Under the pieces are notes generated by a model, which ran no database searches, was not told the DNA's origin, and saw only the letters and a program-made list of their open reading frames with translations. A stretch of 64,000 bases of DNA from Symbiodinium kawagutii (taxonomy: Eukaryota; Sar; Dinophyceae; Suessiales; Symbiodiniaceae): assembly GCA_009767595.1 (NCBI GenBank), contig VSDK01024160.1:486726-550725 (forward strand), in the 5' to 3' direction. Positions 53,090-62,656 of this stretch are shown piece by piece (position 1 is the stretch's first letter; every line of letters begins with the position of its first letter). Both the position numbers and the translations under genes were made by a program.

Positions 53090-53700
53090 GTAGTTATCCT
53101 CACCTGAGTTAGTTGTGACATGATCAATCTAGAACTGGTCCCATATGAGACCTTCAGCTTGGGAATGCTGGCCAAGAGTTGAAGCTGCCAAGTGATAGCT
53201 AGGAATTTTCCATACCGATACATCAGGTCCACATGGATCCACGTGGTGTTTGAACATGCAACTGGGTGACTTAGCCTATCAAGAGTGGGTGTTCCACCTG
53301 CCAATTCAGGTTGCGGAAGTCTATGAAAGCAAGTATTGAACGTTCTCATTTGATGACCATCTTGGAACCACTCCGCGAGTGACATGCCGGCAAACATGTC
53401 CCTGGCAAGCTCCAGCAGCGCTCTCAGGAATAGCGACCTCTACTTGCTGAAAGTTGGAGGGAAAACTTTCCAGCAGCTGAACGGCAGCTTTAGCTGAGCC
53501 CCGAAACCAAGATGGCCTTTAAGTTGGTGACATCAATGCTGGAAGGGTGTTGAAATTGTAACATCATATGGATATATGGCCTGCTGCTTGCCCCGATCAT
53601 CCGGCCCTTAGCCCTTGGGCCCGCTGGATTTCTTGCAGGTTGACCGGGCTGCAGCCAGCCCCCTTGGCCCAAGACAATCAAGAAACCATTCTCAACAATT
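53090..53700. other. Intron-like stretch with a minus-strand open frame
   Basis: A minus frame (53023-53397) includes HVDLMYRYGKFLAITWQLQL, protein-like but without other support. Nothing convincing on +. Confidence 0.3.
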
Positions 53701-53730
53701 TACCAACAGCATCCCACAGCCACTACTTGT

Positions 53731-53810
53731 ACCATGACCTACCATGACTTACCATGACTTACCATGACCTACCATGACTTACCATGACCTACCATGACCT
53801 ACCATGACCA
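53731..53810. repeat. ACCATGACCT/ACCATGACTT decamer array
   Basis: Eight consecutive 10-bp units. Confidence 0.95.
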
Positions 53811-53843
53811 ACTTGGCCACCACACAAGACACCTTCAGCTGAG

Positions 53844-54080
53844 GTGGGACCCAGTGGAGATCGACCCAGGGTCGCAGCTGCCACCTGCACGAACTTTGCA
53901 CACAGCGATTTCCATCAGCCAAGACGAGGCGTGGGTGACACCGGTCACGGGGTCAGCGCCCAAGGGCGACCCGCATCGGATTGGGCAGATCATGTCAGAT
54001 TCAGGGTGCCAACCACCAATGCCCGTTGTGGCAGCTTTTGGCAGCTACTTGTGCGAGTTTTTTCTAAGCACAAAACACTG
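53844..54080 (+). CDS. Kelch-repeat protein, exon 2
   Basis: After TCAGCTGAG the frame reads WDPVEIDPGSQLPPARTLHT, AISISQDEAWVTPVTGSAPK and GDPHRIGQIMSDSGCQPPMP. W-x-(n)-P-P-A-R-T-L-H-T is the end of one kelch blade and start of the next. The frame is open to the GT at 54081, where a family B element begins, but joining to 54179 in this phase gives a stop, so the real donor may lie earlier (TGCGAG, near 54058). Confidence 0.7.
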
Positions 54081-54178
54081 GTTGGTGGTTTCAAAGATTT
54101 TTTATTTTCACGAGTGATTATTAACGAATGGTTGGTTGACTCATATTTTTTCATAGGGGCGGTTCAACCACCAACCAG
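54081..54178. mobile_element. Introner-like element, family B (98 bp)
   Basis: GTTGGTGGTTTCAAAGA at the left and GCGGTTCAACCACCAACCAG at the right. Begins GT, ends AG. A short open frame follows (NIVIGLHSLDGSPSTMDQAM). Confidence 0.75.
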
Positions 54179-54269
54179 AATATTGTGATAGGACTGCACT
54201 CTTTGGATGGATCTCCTTCCACTATGGATCAAGCAATGGCTGAATGGATCAGGGCAGAGCTTTGACAGA

Positions 54270-55070
54270 TCATCATGACGCTGGTATGTCCAGTGCTTCA
54301 TCCGGCCTACGGTGACACATTCAATAGTGATAAGGGCTGGCCAAGGATTTATCAACCACCATCACCTCTCAGTAGCCACAAAGTAGCGAAAGTAGATGGG
54401 TAATTTACTTCACCAACCGTCATTTACCATGGCTAAACAGAATCGACCATCACTAACCTAGAAAATAACAACCATCATCAATCGTACTGGGTAACCACGT
54501 CCGCCGTCATTTCAATGAATCCTAATGAACCATCATGAAGCACATTAATCATCATTGAGGACCAATATTGTCTAGTGGATCTAGTGGCTATAGTGGCTAG
54601 GTACTTGGGTTCAATACCTGAGTGCAATACGAAATGCCACTACCCCACCCCTGCAGTTTTGGACCTAGGGTTTGCTCCGTAATGCCTCCACCAATCATCA
54701 TTGATCACGATATGAACCAAAATATCGTTGCTCTATGTTACTCTCATTATATACTGTAAAGGCTAGAACTAGGCACGAGACATTATTCCATGGCACAAAT
54801 AGGTCTAAACCATGATTAAGCATCTAGAAACCATCAACTACAGTAATCACTTTTAACTATGCATTAGCGATCTTTACTACCCCATATTGTCCATTAACCA
54901 GTATAGACCACGATTTTGTGCCAATATCAACAATGATTAGTCACTAGGAACTCAAAACGGATATGCAATCAGTATCAACCATTCGCAATATGACAAGCGC
55001 CTGCCGTGGTCTAATCTGACATACTAAACGCCAGAACACGTAGTGACTGAAAATTTGAAACGAAGAGAAA
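54270..55070. other. AT-rich stretch without genes
   Basis: CATCATTAACC and TAGTGGCTAGT phrases only. Confidence 0.5.
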
Positions 55071-55074
55071 ACTG

Positions 55075-55184
55075 GTAGGAGGTTTGAAACATTTTTTATC
55101 GTCCCTAATTAGTAATGATTAACAAATGGTTGGTTGACCAATGTTGACTAATATGTTTCATAGGAGTTGAAACCACCAACCGAG
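55075..55184. mobile_element. Family B element with an 8-bp target-site duplication
   Basis: GTAGGAGGTTTGAAACA at the left and AGTTGAAACCACCAACC at the right, with GAGAAAAC directly before the left end (55066-55073) and again at the right end (55182-55189). Confidence 0.75.
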
Positions 55185-55438
55185 AAAACCGTCAATGAAT
55201 GGCTAAAGCAATTTTAGAACCATTAGCCTTGATCCTTAAAGACCATCATCAATCATCTTGAAAGCATTGATTTGCAATCAAGTAACCGTTACGAAATCAT
55301 TTGCGAACACATTGGCCACTGGGCTCAACCAGTGGAACTCCCTTAGTTGCTTCATGTGACATGTTTGATCAACCACTTAAGTGAAACCATGTATGAACCC
55401 TTGGACACTCAATGGTTAAACAACAACCCGCAGTGTAG

Positions 55439-55510
55439 TGCAGGTCTTCGTCTATGGTGGGATCCATTCCGCCACTCCAGACCGAGTCTTGAACGACGGT
55501 GCCTGGTCTG
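55439..55510 (+). CDS. Kelch-repeat protein, exon 3
   Basis: After CGCAGTGTAG the frame reads QVFVYGGIHSATPDRVLNDG then AWS, ending GGTCTG|GTTGAT. V-F-V-Y-G-G and N-D-x-x-W are the inner part of a kelch blade, so this probably continues the gene at 52.6-54.1 kb. Confidence 0.6.
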
Positions 55511-55514
55511 GTTG

Positions 55515-56066
55515 ATATGCCTGGCTAAAGTGGTGAAACTGGTGGTCGTTTGGCGTCCATTTGATGCTGAAATCGAGAGTGTATAGTGATTAATTCTTGG
55601 TGATAATAATTTTACTGTAATTATATTCGTTCCATCTCGTTCATTAAATTATGCAACCTCAGGGTTTACAGGATGTTTATAGTGGCGACCAGTGACTATG
55701 GTTGATGGTGGTTCAAAACGTTGTTGATTCATAGTTGAAATGGTTCAAATGATATTCATGGTCGATGTGACGTCTACTGTGGTTTGCAGCGGTTGGCTGG
55801 TGATTAATCTTTTACCAGCCGGTTACCTGGATTTCGGAACTAAACCGACTCACCAAACCAATGAACCAGAGCTTATAACCTGTTCGAGCTCGTGTGCTGA
55901 GGGGCATGGGGCGTCTATGGGTATGGAATTTTCATGTTTATTTGTTTCGCACTTATTTTTCACCATCCGTACCGATGGCTCGTATGAGGAAGAAGAAATG
56001 CTATGTTTATGCTTTGTGCATATATTAACGTATTTGGGTAGATATATTGCTTGCTTGCTTGCTTGC

Positions 56067-56099
<33 letters not shown>

Positions 56100-56385
56100 T
56101 GAGTATGGTTTGCCAACCATTGGGCAGCAAACTTCGATTGAAATTCAAAGTCCTCTAACTTATCCAAGTGCCCTTTGTTTCCATATTTAGTCGAACACAT
56201 TTCCTTGTTCACGCCGGCATGTGTGGCACCCTCAACAGACACGGAAATGATGGGGGATCCATTCATCAATAAACCACCCCACATTTTACAAAAAGCAGCT
56301 GGTGATCTACCAGAGAATGACCACCCTGGGCCGGGATGTTCAGCGGTTGGTCAATGACATACCGAGTTTGGACGGCTGTGCTCAG
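55515..56385. other. Intron-like stretch
   Basis: CTTGCTTGC and GATTGATTG microsatellite at 56048-56100. An open + frame at 56293-56384 (LVIYQRMTTLGRDVQRLVND) could be an exon. Confidence 0.35.
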
Positions 56386-56522
56386 GTTGGATACTGGACT
56401 GCACGTGCTATGAATGGAAGAACGTGCAGTTCAAGACCCAATCCGAGGAAGTGAAGAGTTCGCACTGGATTCTCGACGCATTGGCGCAGTCCGTGCGGAC
56501 GTGGCCAAGACAAATATCGTGA
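56386..56522 (+). CDS. Exon with GTAAGG donor, frame undecided
   Basis: Between GTGCTCAG and CGTGA|GTAAGG. One frame reads DCTCYEWKNVQFKTQSEEVK then SSHWILDALAQSVRTWPRQI with high GC3 but ends in TGA at the last three bases. Another reads VQDPIRGSEEFALDSRRIGA then VRADVAKTNIV and is open across the donor. Confidence 0.45.
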
Positions 56523-56534
56523 GTAAGGTATGGG

Positions 56535-56633
56535 GGGTTTCTTAAAATAGGGAACCCTCGAAAATGGCTGGTTTAAAAGTAAACAATAATATTGGATGTT
56601 TTGGGGGGTCCCCTATTTTGAGCAACACCCGTA
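56535..56633. mobile_element. Introner-like element, family A
   Basis: GGGGTTTCTTAAAATAGGGA with ACCCTCGAAAATGG pairs with TTGGGGGGTCCCCTATTTTG then AGCAACACC. It begins 12 bases after the donor of the preceding exon. Confidence 0.7.
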
Positions 56634-56690
56634 CATTCAAAGTGAACATGTATTATGAGTTGGGAGGTTTTGACCTGTATTTATTTCCAG

Positions 56691-56904
56691 GGCAGATGCT
56701 GTCGATTTGTTTCCTACGTTGCAATTTCTTATGGTCGCTGTTGGTCCAGATGTGAGCCGACCACGTGCGGTCTCCGTAAATGGCCCTGAGCCCGGCTCAG
56801 GAAACGCTTGTCCGGCAAAATCCTGGAACATCCCTACGTCGCAGCGCAGGCTGAAGTCATTGGACAAGGCCGGCCTTGATGAGGGTGCGGCAGGTATAAA
56901 ATGA
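56691..56904 (+). CDS. Terminal exon, unknown protein
   Basis: After TTTATTTCCAG the frame reads ADAVDLFPTLQFLMVAVGPD, VSRPRAVSVNGPEPGSGNAC and SWNIPTSQRRLKSLDKAGLD, ending at TGA 56902-56904. A minus frame of 110 codons overlaps, but the + frame starts exactly at a strong acceptor. Confidence 0.5.
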
Positions 56905-57384
56905 TGGCGGGTCGAAAGTCGTAAATCTGCCGAAGAATTGCAGTTGTGCAGCAATTCTTTCAAACCCAAAGCAAGTCAGCTTCAGCAGGCTTTTTAAATC
57001 ATAAACCAAATTCTAGCCAACCACTTTCTTAAACCACTCAGCAACCATCAAGATTCCATATGGAGGGTACCTTAGGTTAATTGTTCCAAGTATACCCTGA
57101 GTTGCTGGAATAATATGTTTGGAACATGAATTTGCTGGGGAATATGAACCATAGTTACCACCATGAAGCACTATCATTGCCATCATCTATCATTACCATC
57201 ACCCACTACTAACTACTAATATCCACTAATTAGCAACTCCCATGGCTAACTATAAGATAACCTCAAAATTGCTATTAACCACTAAGAATCCATTATCAGT
57301 CAACCATGCTAACCATTGCTACTACAACCATTGCTACCCTTGGATTCAACGTCCCATGGCCTCCCCGTTGCTGCCTGGGCTAAG

Positions 57385-57524
57385 GCAACGTGATGCGCAA
57401 CAGTACGGGCGGCCGGCGCATGAGCGGCATGGCGCAGACCGCCCGGTCAGCTGTGAGCGGCTTGAACTTCGAGACCCTGGCCATGGCGGCGTCCAAGGCA
57501 CGCATCGCCTGTGTTGCGCCAGTG
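57385..57524 (+). CDS. Exon with very high GC3, unknown protein
   Basis: Between GGGCTAAG and CCAGTG|GTGAAC the frame reads NVMRNSTGGRRMSGMAQTAR, SAVSGLNFETLAMAASKARI and ACVAPV. Natural, alanine-rich and open across both sites. Confidence 0.6.
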
Positions 57525-57589
57525 GTGAACGATGATGGTTTATGAGGGTGAAGTAATGGTTGAGGATGCTTAGGTGGTGGTAAGGGTTA

Positions 57590-57590
57590 T

Positions 57591-57637
<47 letters not shown>

Positions 57638-57655
57638 GGTGGTGGTGGTGGTTGG
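57590..57655. repeat. GAT and GGT trinucleotide microsatellite
   Basis: Pure GAT then GGT units. The minus frame gives poly-Ser/Pro artefacts. 57656-58100 is ATGGTT/AACCAT-type low complexity. Confidence 0.95.
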
Positions 57656-58130
57656 TTTCTCAGAGTTAATGATGGTTGAATGATGCTCAATAATGATGGT
57701 TCATGAGGGTTAATGAAGCCATGCGGTTAAGCACTGGCGCCAGCCATTAATGGTTAAAACCATGGTTGACAATGATGGTTTATAAGGGTTCGTGGTTGAT
57801 GATTGGATAAGAATAGTTAATGAGGGCTGGTAATGGTTCGTCATGATAAGATGGTGTGGCTCATGATGGTTGATGATGGTTAAGAATTGTTTATCATTGT
57901 CAATGACTTATTCACCATTACAAACCATCATCAACCATCATTAACCAAAACCATAAACCATTATAAACCATGACATTCATTACCATTCTTCATCATTACC
58001 ATTAAAAATGGTTATGGTTCATTATGGTTCATGATGCTTGATAATGATTAAGAATGGCTTATGGTCAATGACTTATTCACCACTACATCATTAATGAGCA
58101 TCATTTGTAACCATCAATGGCCATCCATGG

Positions 58131-58295
58131 TTGACACCTGGCCATCTCCGTTGCGGCTTTCCGGGACGCAGCTCGCAGCAGGCGGTGGCCGGTGCTGCCA
58201 TGAGCATCGGCGGGGGAGGGGGGCGGGGGGGGGACGCTGGGCGCCAGCCGTGGCACGACGAGGCCGTGAAGGATGCGTTAAGGATCAACCCCTTG
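58131..58295 (+). CDS. Glycine-rich exon ending at a family D element
   Basis: The frame reads SSQQAVAGAAMSIGGGGGRG, GDAGRQPWHDEAVKDALRIN and PL, ending CCTTG|GTATGT at 58295/58296. The left boundary is unclear. Confidence 0.5.
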
Positions 58296-58420
58296 GTATG
58301 TGGCTATGGGTCAATATTAACCAACCAAGTTTATGGTGGATAATCACCAAAAATAATAAGGAAAACAATGGTGAATGATGGGGAAGCAGGGGTACAGGGT
58401 TTTGACCCACAGCCATGTGG
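58296..58420. mobile_element. Family D element abutting a donor
   Basis: GTATGTGGCTATGGGTCAAT at the left, GGTTTTGACCCACAGCCATG at the right. The donor GTATGT is the first six bases of the element. Confidence 0.7.
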
Positions 58421-58422
58421 GG

Positions 58423-58900
58423 ATTGTAGTGGTTAATAATGGTTAATACAGGTTAATGTTAAGGGATACTCCACAAGTAAAGGTTAATGCTGAGGGATCA
58501 GCAACAACAAGGTTCATAGTAGGGGATAAGCAACGGGATAAGCAACGACGGTGGTCATCAGTAGATCAATGAACCCGAATTTCTTGGAGATTGTAGTGGT
58601 TACATGTGGTTCAATCAGTCCTTTTGGTCAACAAGAATGGTTTAACAATGTTTAACAACTGCTAACGGGGATTGTAGTGGTGAAATGTGGTTAATACTAA
58701 GGGATCTATGGAATATTGAGGGAGAATCAACAATAAGAATGGGTTAGTTTGTAGTAAGGGATAAGCAACAACAAGAATGGGTTAATAGTGAGGGAAAAGC
58801 AACAACAAGAATTGGTTTATAGCCAGGGATCAGCAACAACAAGAATGGGTTTATAGCAGGGGATAATGAACAACAAAAATTGTTTAAGTAACTGCTAGCT
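58423..58900. repeat. Family C degenerate repeats
   Basis: Recurring AGGGATAAGCAACAACAAGA and GGTTTATAG phrases, spaced 45-65 bases. No coding signal. Confidence 0.7.
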
Positions 58901-58905
58901 ATGAG

Positions 58906-59015
58906 GTGGTTTCTCAAAATGGGGAACCCCCAAAGTTATGGTTGGTTTATTCTTTTCCTAAGAATGATTACTGTTGGATGTTTTTTTTGGGGGGTCCCCT
59001 ATTTTGAGAAACCAG
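58906..59015. mobile_element. Introner-like element, family A (110 bp, well preserved)
   Basis: GTGGTTTCTCAAAATGGGGA with ACCCCCAAAG pairs with GGGGGGTCCCCTATTTTGAG then AAACCAG. Begins GT, ends AG. Confidence 0.8.
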
Positions 59016-59382
59016 CATTTAAGCATCACACATCAGCAGCCAACCAGCCATCATGCTGCATGAGGAATGAAGCATGGATCATCAACAAGTGTTAATCACA
59101 GTTGATCATCAGCTAACGAAGCAAAGGTGACCTGGATGCGATGTGTGATCTGGATGGCATCAAATTCCCTTCAGATCGGGAGATCATGAAACCCGAGACC
59201 GCAAGAACTACAATGGGATCATAGTTATTAGAGATCTTAGACGACCTCACATCGAGAAAGGTTCCATCATGTTGAAACATGATCCATTCGGGAGCGGCGC
59301 TTAGGTCTGTGCAGTGCTAAGTTGCAATTGGTTTGAGGTTATTTTTTAGTTGGGGTTATGACTGTCCATATCCAAACCAAAG

Positions 59383-59509
59383 TTCCTGGCTATTCATGCC
59401 CACGCCAAACCAAATCTATTTGCCTTCCCGAATCCCGAAGCAACGTTCATTGCCAGATGGCTTCCTCATCACAACAGTGACCGGGTTTCCGGCGTGTTCA
59501 TTTGCTATG
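59383..59509 (+). CDS. Exon with GTAAGT donor, unknown protein
   Basis: Between CCAAACCAAAG and GCTATG|GTAAGT the frame reads FLAIHAHAKPNLFAFPNPEA, TFIARWLPHHNSDRVSGVFI and CY. It is the most natural of three open frames and in phase with a consensus donor. Confidence 0.55.
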
Positions 59510-59582
59510 GTAAGTTGGCCTTCCAGCTGTCCGACGTGCGTGGATTACATGCATCTTGTTGACCTTTGTTCATAGGGGGAAC

Positions 59583-59834
59583 TCAGCACTCAATGCAGAT
59601 AATCTCCGACTTGGGATGTCTCTTGGGGCGGCGTCCCTTTGAATCATCCGCACTGAGGGGTTTTGGAAGGGCAAGGTTCAGTGCAGCACAGTGAAGCCAT
59701 CGCCAATTAATTTCTCTGTAGTGAAGCTCTGCCTTCGACGGCACGTTCCAGTCTTCCAAGCTTTTGTGAAACATCTTCAGCTGAGGAAAGTCTTGGAAGA
59801 AATTTCTTGCGAAGCAAATGACTTCGTCGGTCAA
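59583..59834 (-). CDS. Unassigned minus-strand ORF or exon
   Basis: The frame reads TDEVICFARNFFQDFPQLKM, FHKSLEDWNVPSKAELHYRE and INWRWLHCAALNLALPKPLS, then basic residues (SKGRRPKRHPK). Natural composition. A + frame of 147 codons overlaps but ends in T/TTTA microsatellite. Family unknown. Confidence 0.4.
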   Translation of the reverse strand: MTDEVICFARNFFQDFPQLKMFHKSLEDWNVPSKAELHYREINWRWLHCAALNLALPKPLSADDSKGRRPKRHPKSEIICIEC

Positions 59835-59947
59835 AAGTGGCTTGGACGATCTGTTGCAGCGGCGAAGTTGTGCTTTCAGAGGGCAGGTTTTGCACGTTTA
59901 CTTGGCTCACGGCCGCTTCGGGTTTTGCTGGTTATTATGGTCATTGA

Positions 59948-59995
59948 AAGTTTTTTTTTTAAATTTATTTATTTATTTATATATATATATGGGTC
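59948..59995. repeat. T and TTTA/TA microsatellite
   Basis: T10 then ATTTATTTATTTATATATATA. Confidence 0.9.
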
Positions 59996-60361
59996 TAATG
60001 GGAGGTCCAGCTCTTATTTCGATGGCTCACAATCAAAGAGCTGGGGGTTTATGATCTATGGATCGCGCATTGACCATATATCATCTAGTTGTGATCAGAG
60101 CATATCAGAGCCGTTAGGGAACCAATCAGTTTGACAAGGCTAAGCTGGTGGTATATCCCTGAGAATGATGTACGGCAACAGATGGGTCAATGGTTACAAT
60201 GGTTCAACATTCTTTCATCGGATTTCATAGTGGTGACGAAAAGCTATATATGGTAGACTTTGGTCCACATTGGTTCAAGATGGATGCATGCATGTGATGA
60301 TTTCAAATAGTGTTCACATTTAGTTGTCATAAAAATGGTTGCTTTAGAAGACGGTCATCTT

Positions 60362-60367
60362 CAACTG
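60362..60367 (+). repeat. 6-bp target-site duplication CAACTG (left) of element E copy 2
   Basis: Identical to 60956-60961. Confidence 0.6.
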
Positions 60368-60955
60368 GGAAAAGTTTTTGTTAAGCCAATTGAGAATCAT
60401 AAAGGACTTGTCCTGGAGATGTGTTGCGTAGGCAATTCTGCATGGGAGTGTAGGCTCGCGTAGGCATTTTATAGCTGTTGATGTGGCGTAGGCAGTTGCG
60501 TAGGTAGCCAGCGGGGTCGGATTGTTTAAATGATTGTTTGGTTATTTGGTTGTTTGTTCGGTTGACTGATCGGTTGGTCAGATGGAATTTGGATGCTTGT
60601 CATCCGCGTAGGTGGGCGTAGGCACTGCGTAGGCACGGCGTAGGCAGACACCCTATTTGCCATCCTGGACCAAAGGATTTGGCCAGCTAGATGGAAGGAT
60701 TGACCGCTAGACTGAAGAATTGACTCAAGTATACGTTCAAATTGTAAGTTTCATATTCCTAAATGCCAGAAACCCATGGTGGTGCAGGCAAAAACGAACG
60801 TGAAGTACAAAAACACCACGCGCGTAGGCCGTGCGTAGGCAATTGTTCTACACAAATCCTTGCGTAGGCTGGCACTGTGGTGGCGTAGGCAGGCGTAGGC
60901 TCCAGCGTAGGCGCCTGAACATGACAAAGGCCCAAACATTCAAAAAAAATGTGCT
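60368..60955. mobile_element. Element E, copy 2: 588 bp packed with GCGTAGGC
   Basis: Same sequence as 27382-27971 over its whole length with scattered substitutions and small indels, same orientation. Twelve exact GCGTAGGC octamers remain and several others have one change (GTGTAGGC, GCGTAGGT, GTGCAGGC), which suggests this copy is more decayed. Flanked by CAACTG on both sides. Confidence 0.8.
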
Positions 60956-61153
60956 CAACTGATACCTTCTCTTGGTCAATACACAATGGTTATAAAACCA
61001 ATGGTTCATTTTTAATCATTTTTATTCAGCCACTTTTTAGATGTTTAACTGGTTAGAGTCACAAATTGTTATACATTCGATGGATTTCTAATTGACCACC
61101 TTAGATGTTAAAAACTGGTCATCCATCTCATTTTATCCGTCCAACCCGTTCTG

Positions 61154-61338
61154 ATGGCCGCCTTGGAGTCATGGAGACGTCTTCCCTTGGCGCCGGTGTG
61201 CGCCTTGGCCGCTGCTGCTGAGGTTCCAAAGACAAGCGGGGCTTCCGGGGCGGAACCTTCCAGCCCGGAACCTTCCAGCCGAAGGACAAGGCCGGCTTAG
61301 TGAACTTCGAAGAGGAGCAGTTCCTGGAAGTTTCTGGG
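61154..61338 (+). CDS. Candidate exon(s) upstream of the methyltransferase
   Basis: ATG 61154 starts MAALESWRRLPLAPVCALAA then AAEVPKTSGASGAEPSSPEP, ending at TAG near 61300. From AACCTTCCAG another frame reads PKDKAGLVNFEEEQFLEVSG and ends TTCTGG|GTGGCA. GC-rich. Its relation to the methyltransferase is unknown. Confidence 0.35.
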
Positions 61339-61521
61339 TGGCACAGCTGGTGGCCAGTGGCGCCATCGTTGGGGTGGTTTATGAGGGATTAGAGGGGTTA
61401 TTGGTGGGTAATATCAATAGGGATTCATAAGGAATCATAGGGGATAACATATAGTCTTGGACCAAGCTCCTACCAGCAGGTAAGACGGTGCGAGCTGACC
61501 GCTTGGGGGGTCGCTTCAGCC

Positions 61522-62656
61522 ATGGTTGATCTTCTTTCGGTGCTGGAGCCCTCCTGGGCCACTGTCCATGAAACCCAACGAGTTGATGTATTAGCGGATG
61601 TAGTCATCAGGGATCCTCAAGGACTCCGACATTTGGTGCGGACAGCTCTGCACCGAAAGCTGATGACTTTACAGGGAGATGTTCACCCGACTGCCGTTGC
61701 AGTCAGTGTTTTGGGAGGAGAACTACAACCTTCCAAGTATGGATGGCACATCCAGACGGGCACCAACACCCATGTTCTTTCTCACAGCATGCCCACAAAT
61801 GATGACTTCTCAGCTGCCATGGAAACATGTTCTGGGATAGGAGGAATTGGGGAGGGAGTACACGCAGCAGGGTTCTTCATCACAGCCATGAATGACCGAC
61901 AGGAGACATTCACTGACTTTGTCAATCGACAGGGATACAGGTACACAGTTCCTGGTGATATCGCAGAGAATGAAACCCTCTCGAAACTGCATCAGATCAG
62001 GAATACGCCGAGCATGTTGACGGCAGGTTTCCCCTGTCAACCTTGGTCGATCCTGGGCGACAGGCGACATAGCAAGGACTTGCGAGCAATGACCCTGATC
62101 AACATTCTCAGAGCAGCCTGGTTTCTGCGCAGCCACTCCATCTTGTTGGAGTGCGTGACTCAGGCAAAGACGGACCCATTTGTGACACAGACCCTGCACA
62201 CATGGTGCAAACTCACAGGTTTTCGAGCGGGAGATGTCCACTTGGATCTCAACCATGTATGGGCATCCAAGAGGCATAGATGGTGGTGTCTCTTGACTTC
62301 TTGTGCCATGGACCTTCCCACATTGCATCCGTTCCCAGCATTTGATGTGCATCCGACCGTAGGAGATGTTCTTCCAGTTTTTCCCACGTGGCCGGCTGTA
62401 GAACTAGGTGAGTTGATTTTGGGGGGATATGAACATCGGTGTTTCTTACAATATGGGGGCACTGACAGGAACATGATCACAGTGGACTCGCCACTACCCA
62501 CGGCCCTCCATGGGTGGGGCAACCAGCTAGATCCCTGTCCATGCAAATGCAGAAAGCATCCGATGGCATTGCAACGCCTGGAACAGAAGGGGCTCTTCGG
62601 AGCCTTGTTGGACACTGGACATACACATGAAGTTTTGGGTCAACAGCTCCCCCCAA
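61522..62656 (+). CDS. DNA (cytosine-5) methyltransferase, retroelement-type, motifs I-VIII
   Basis: Start ATG 61522 follows GCTTCAG|CC (possible SL acceptor) with a good GCCATGG context; 27 more open codons lie upstream. Motifs in order: I, ETCSGIGGIGEGVHAAGF (residues 101-118, cofactor loop); II-like TAMNDRQ; III GDI; IV, AGFPCQPWSILGDRR (168-182) with catalytic Cys172; VI, LLECVTQA with Glu210; VIII, SKRHRWWCLL with the Arg pair. The target-recognition region follows. In this frame a stop comes at 62713-62715, but motifs IX and X lie in the +1 frame, so the frame changes near 62649-62658. The enzyme would methylate cytosine in DNA using S-adenosylmethionine. DNMTs of this kind are known to be carried by non-LTR retrotransposons in Symbiodinium, which is the likely setting here. 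Confidence 0.85.

Noticed and set aside
57346..57690. Minus-strand ORF with poly-Pro and poly-Ser
   Set aside because: Half of it is the GGT/GAT microsatellite, and the rest is antisense of a well-supported + exon.
44902..60000. A long minus-strand multi-exon gene
   Set aside because: Several minus frames look protein-like (44.6, 45.3, 47.9, 53.2, 59.7 kb) but lack shared domains or joined splice phases, so I list only the best ones singly.
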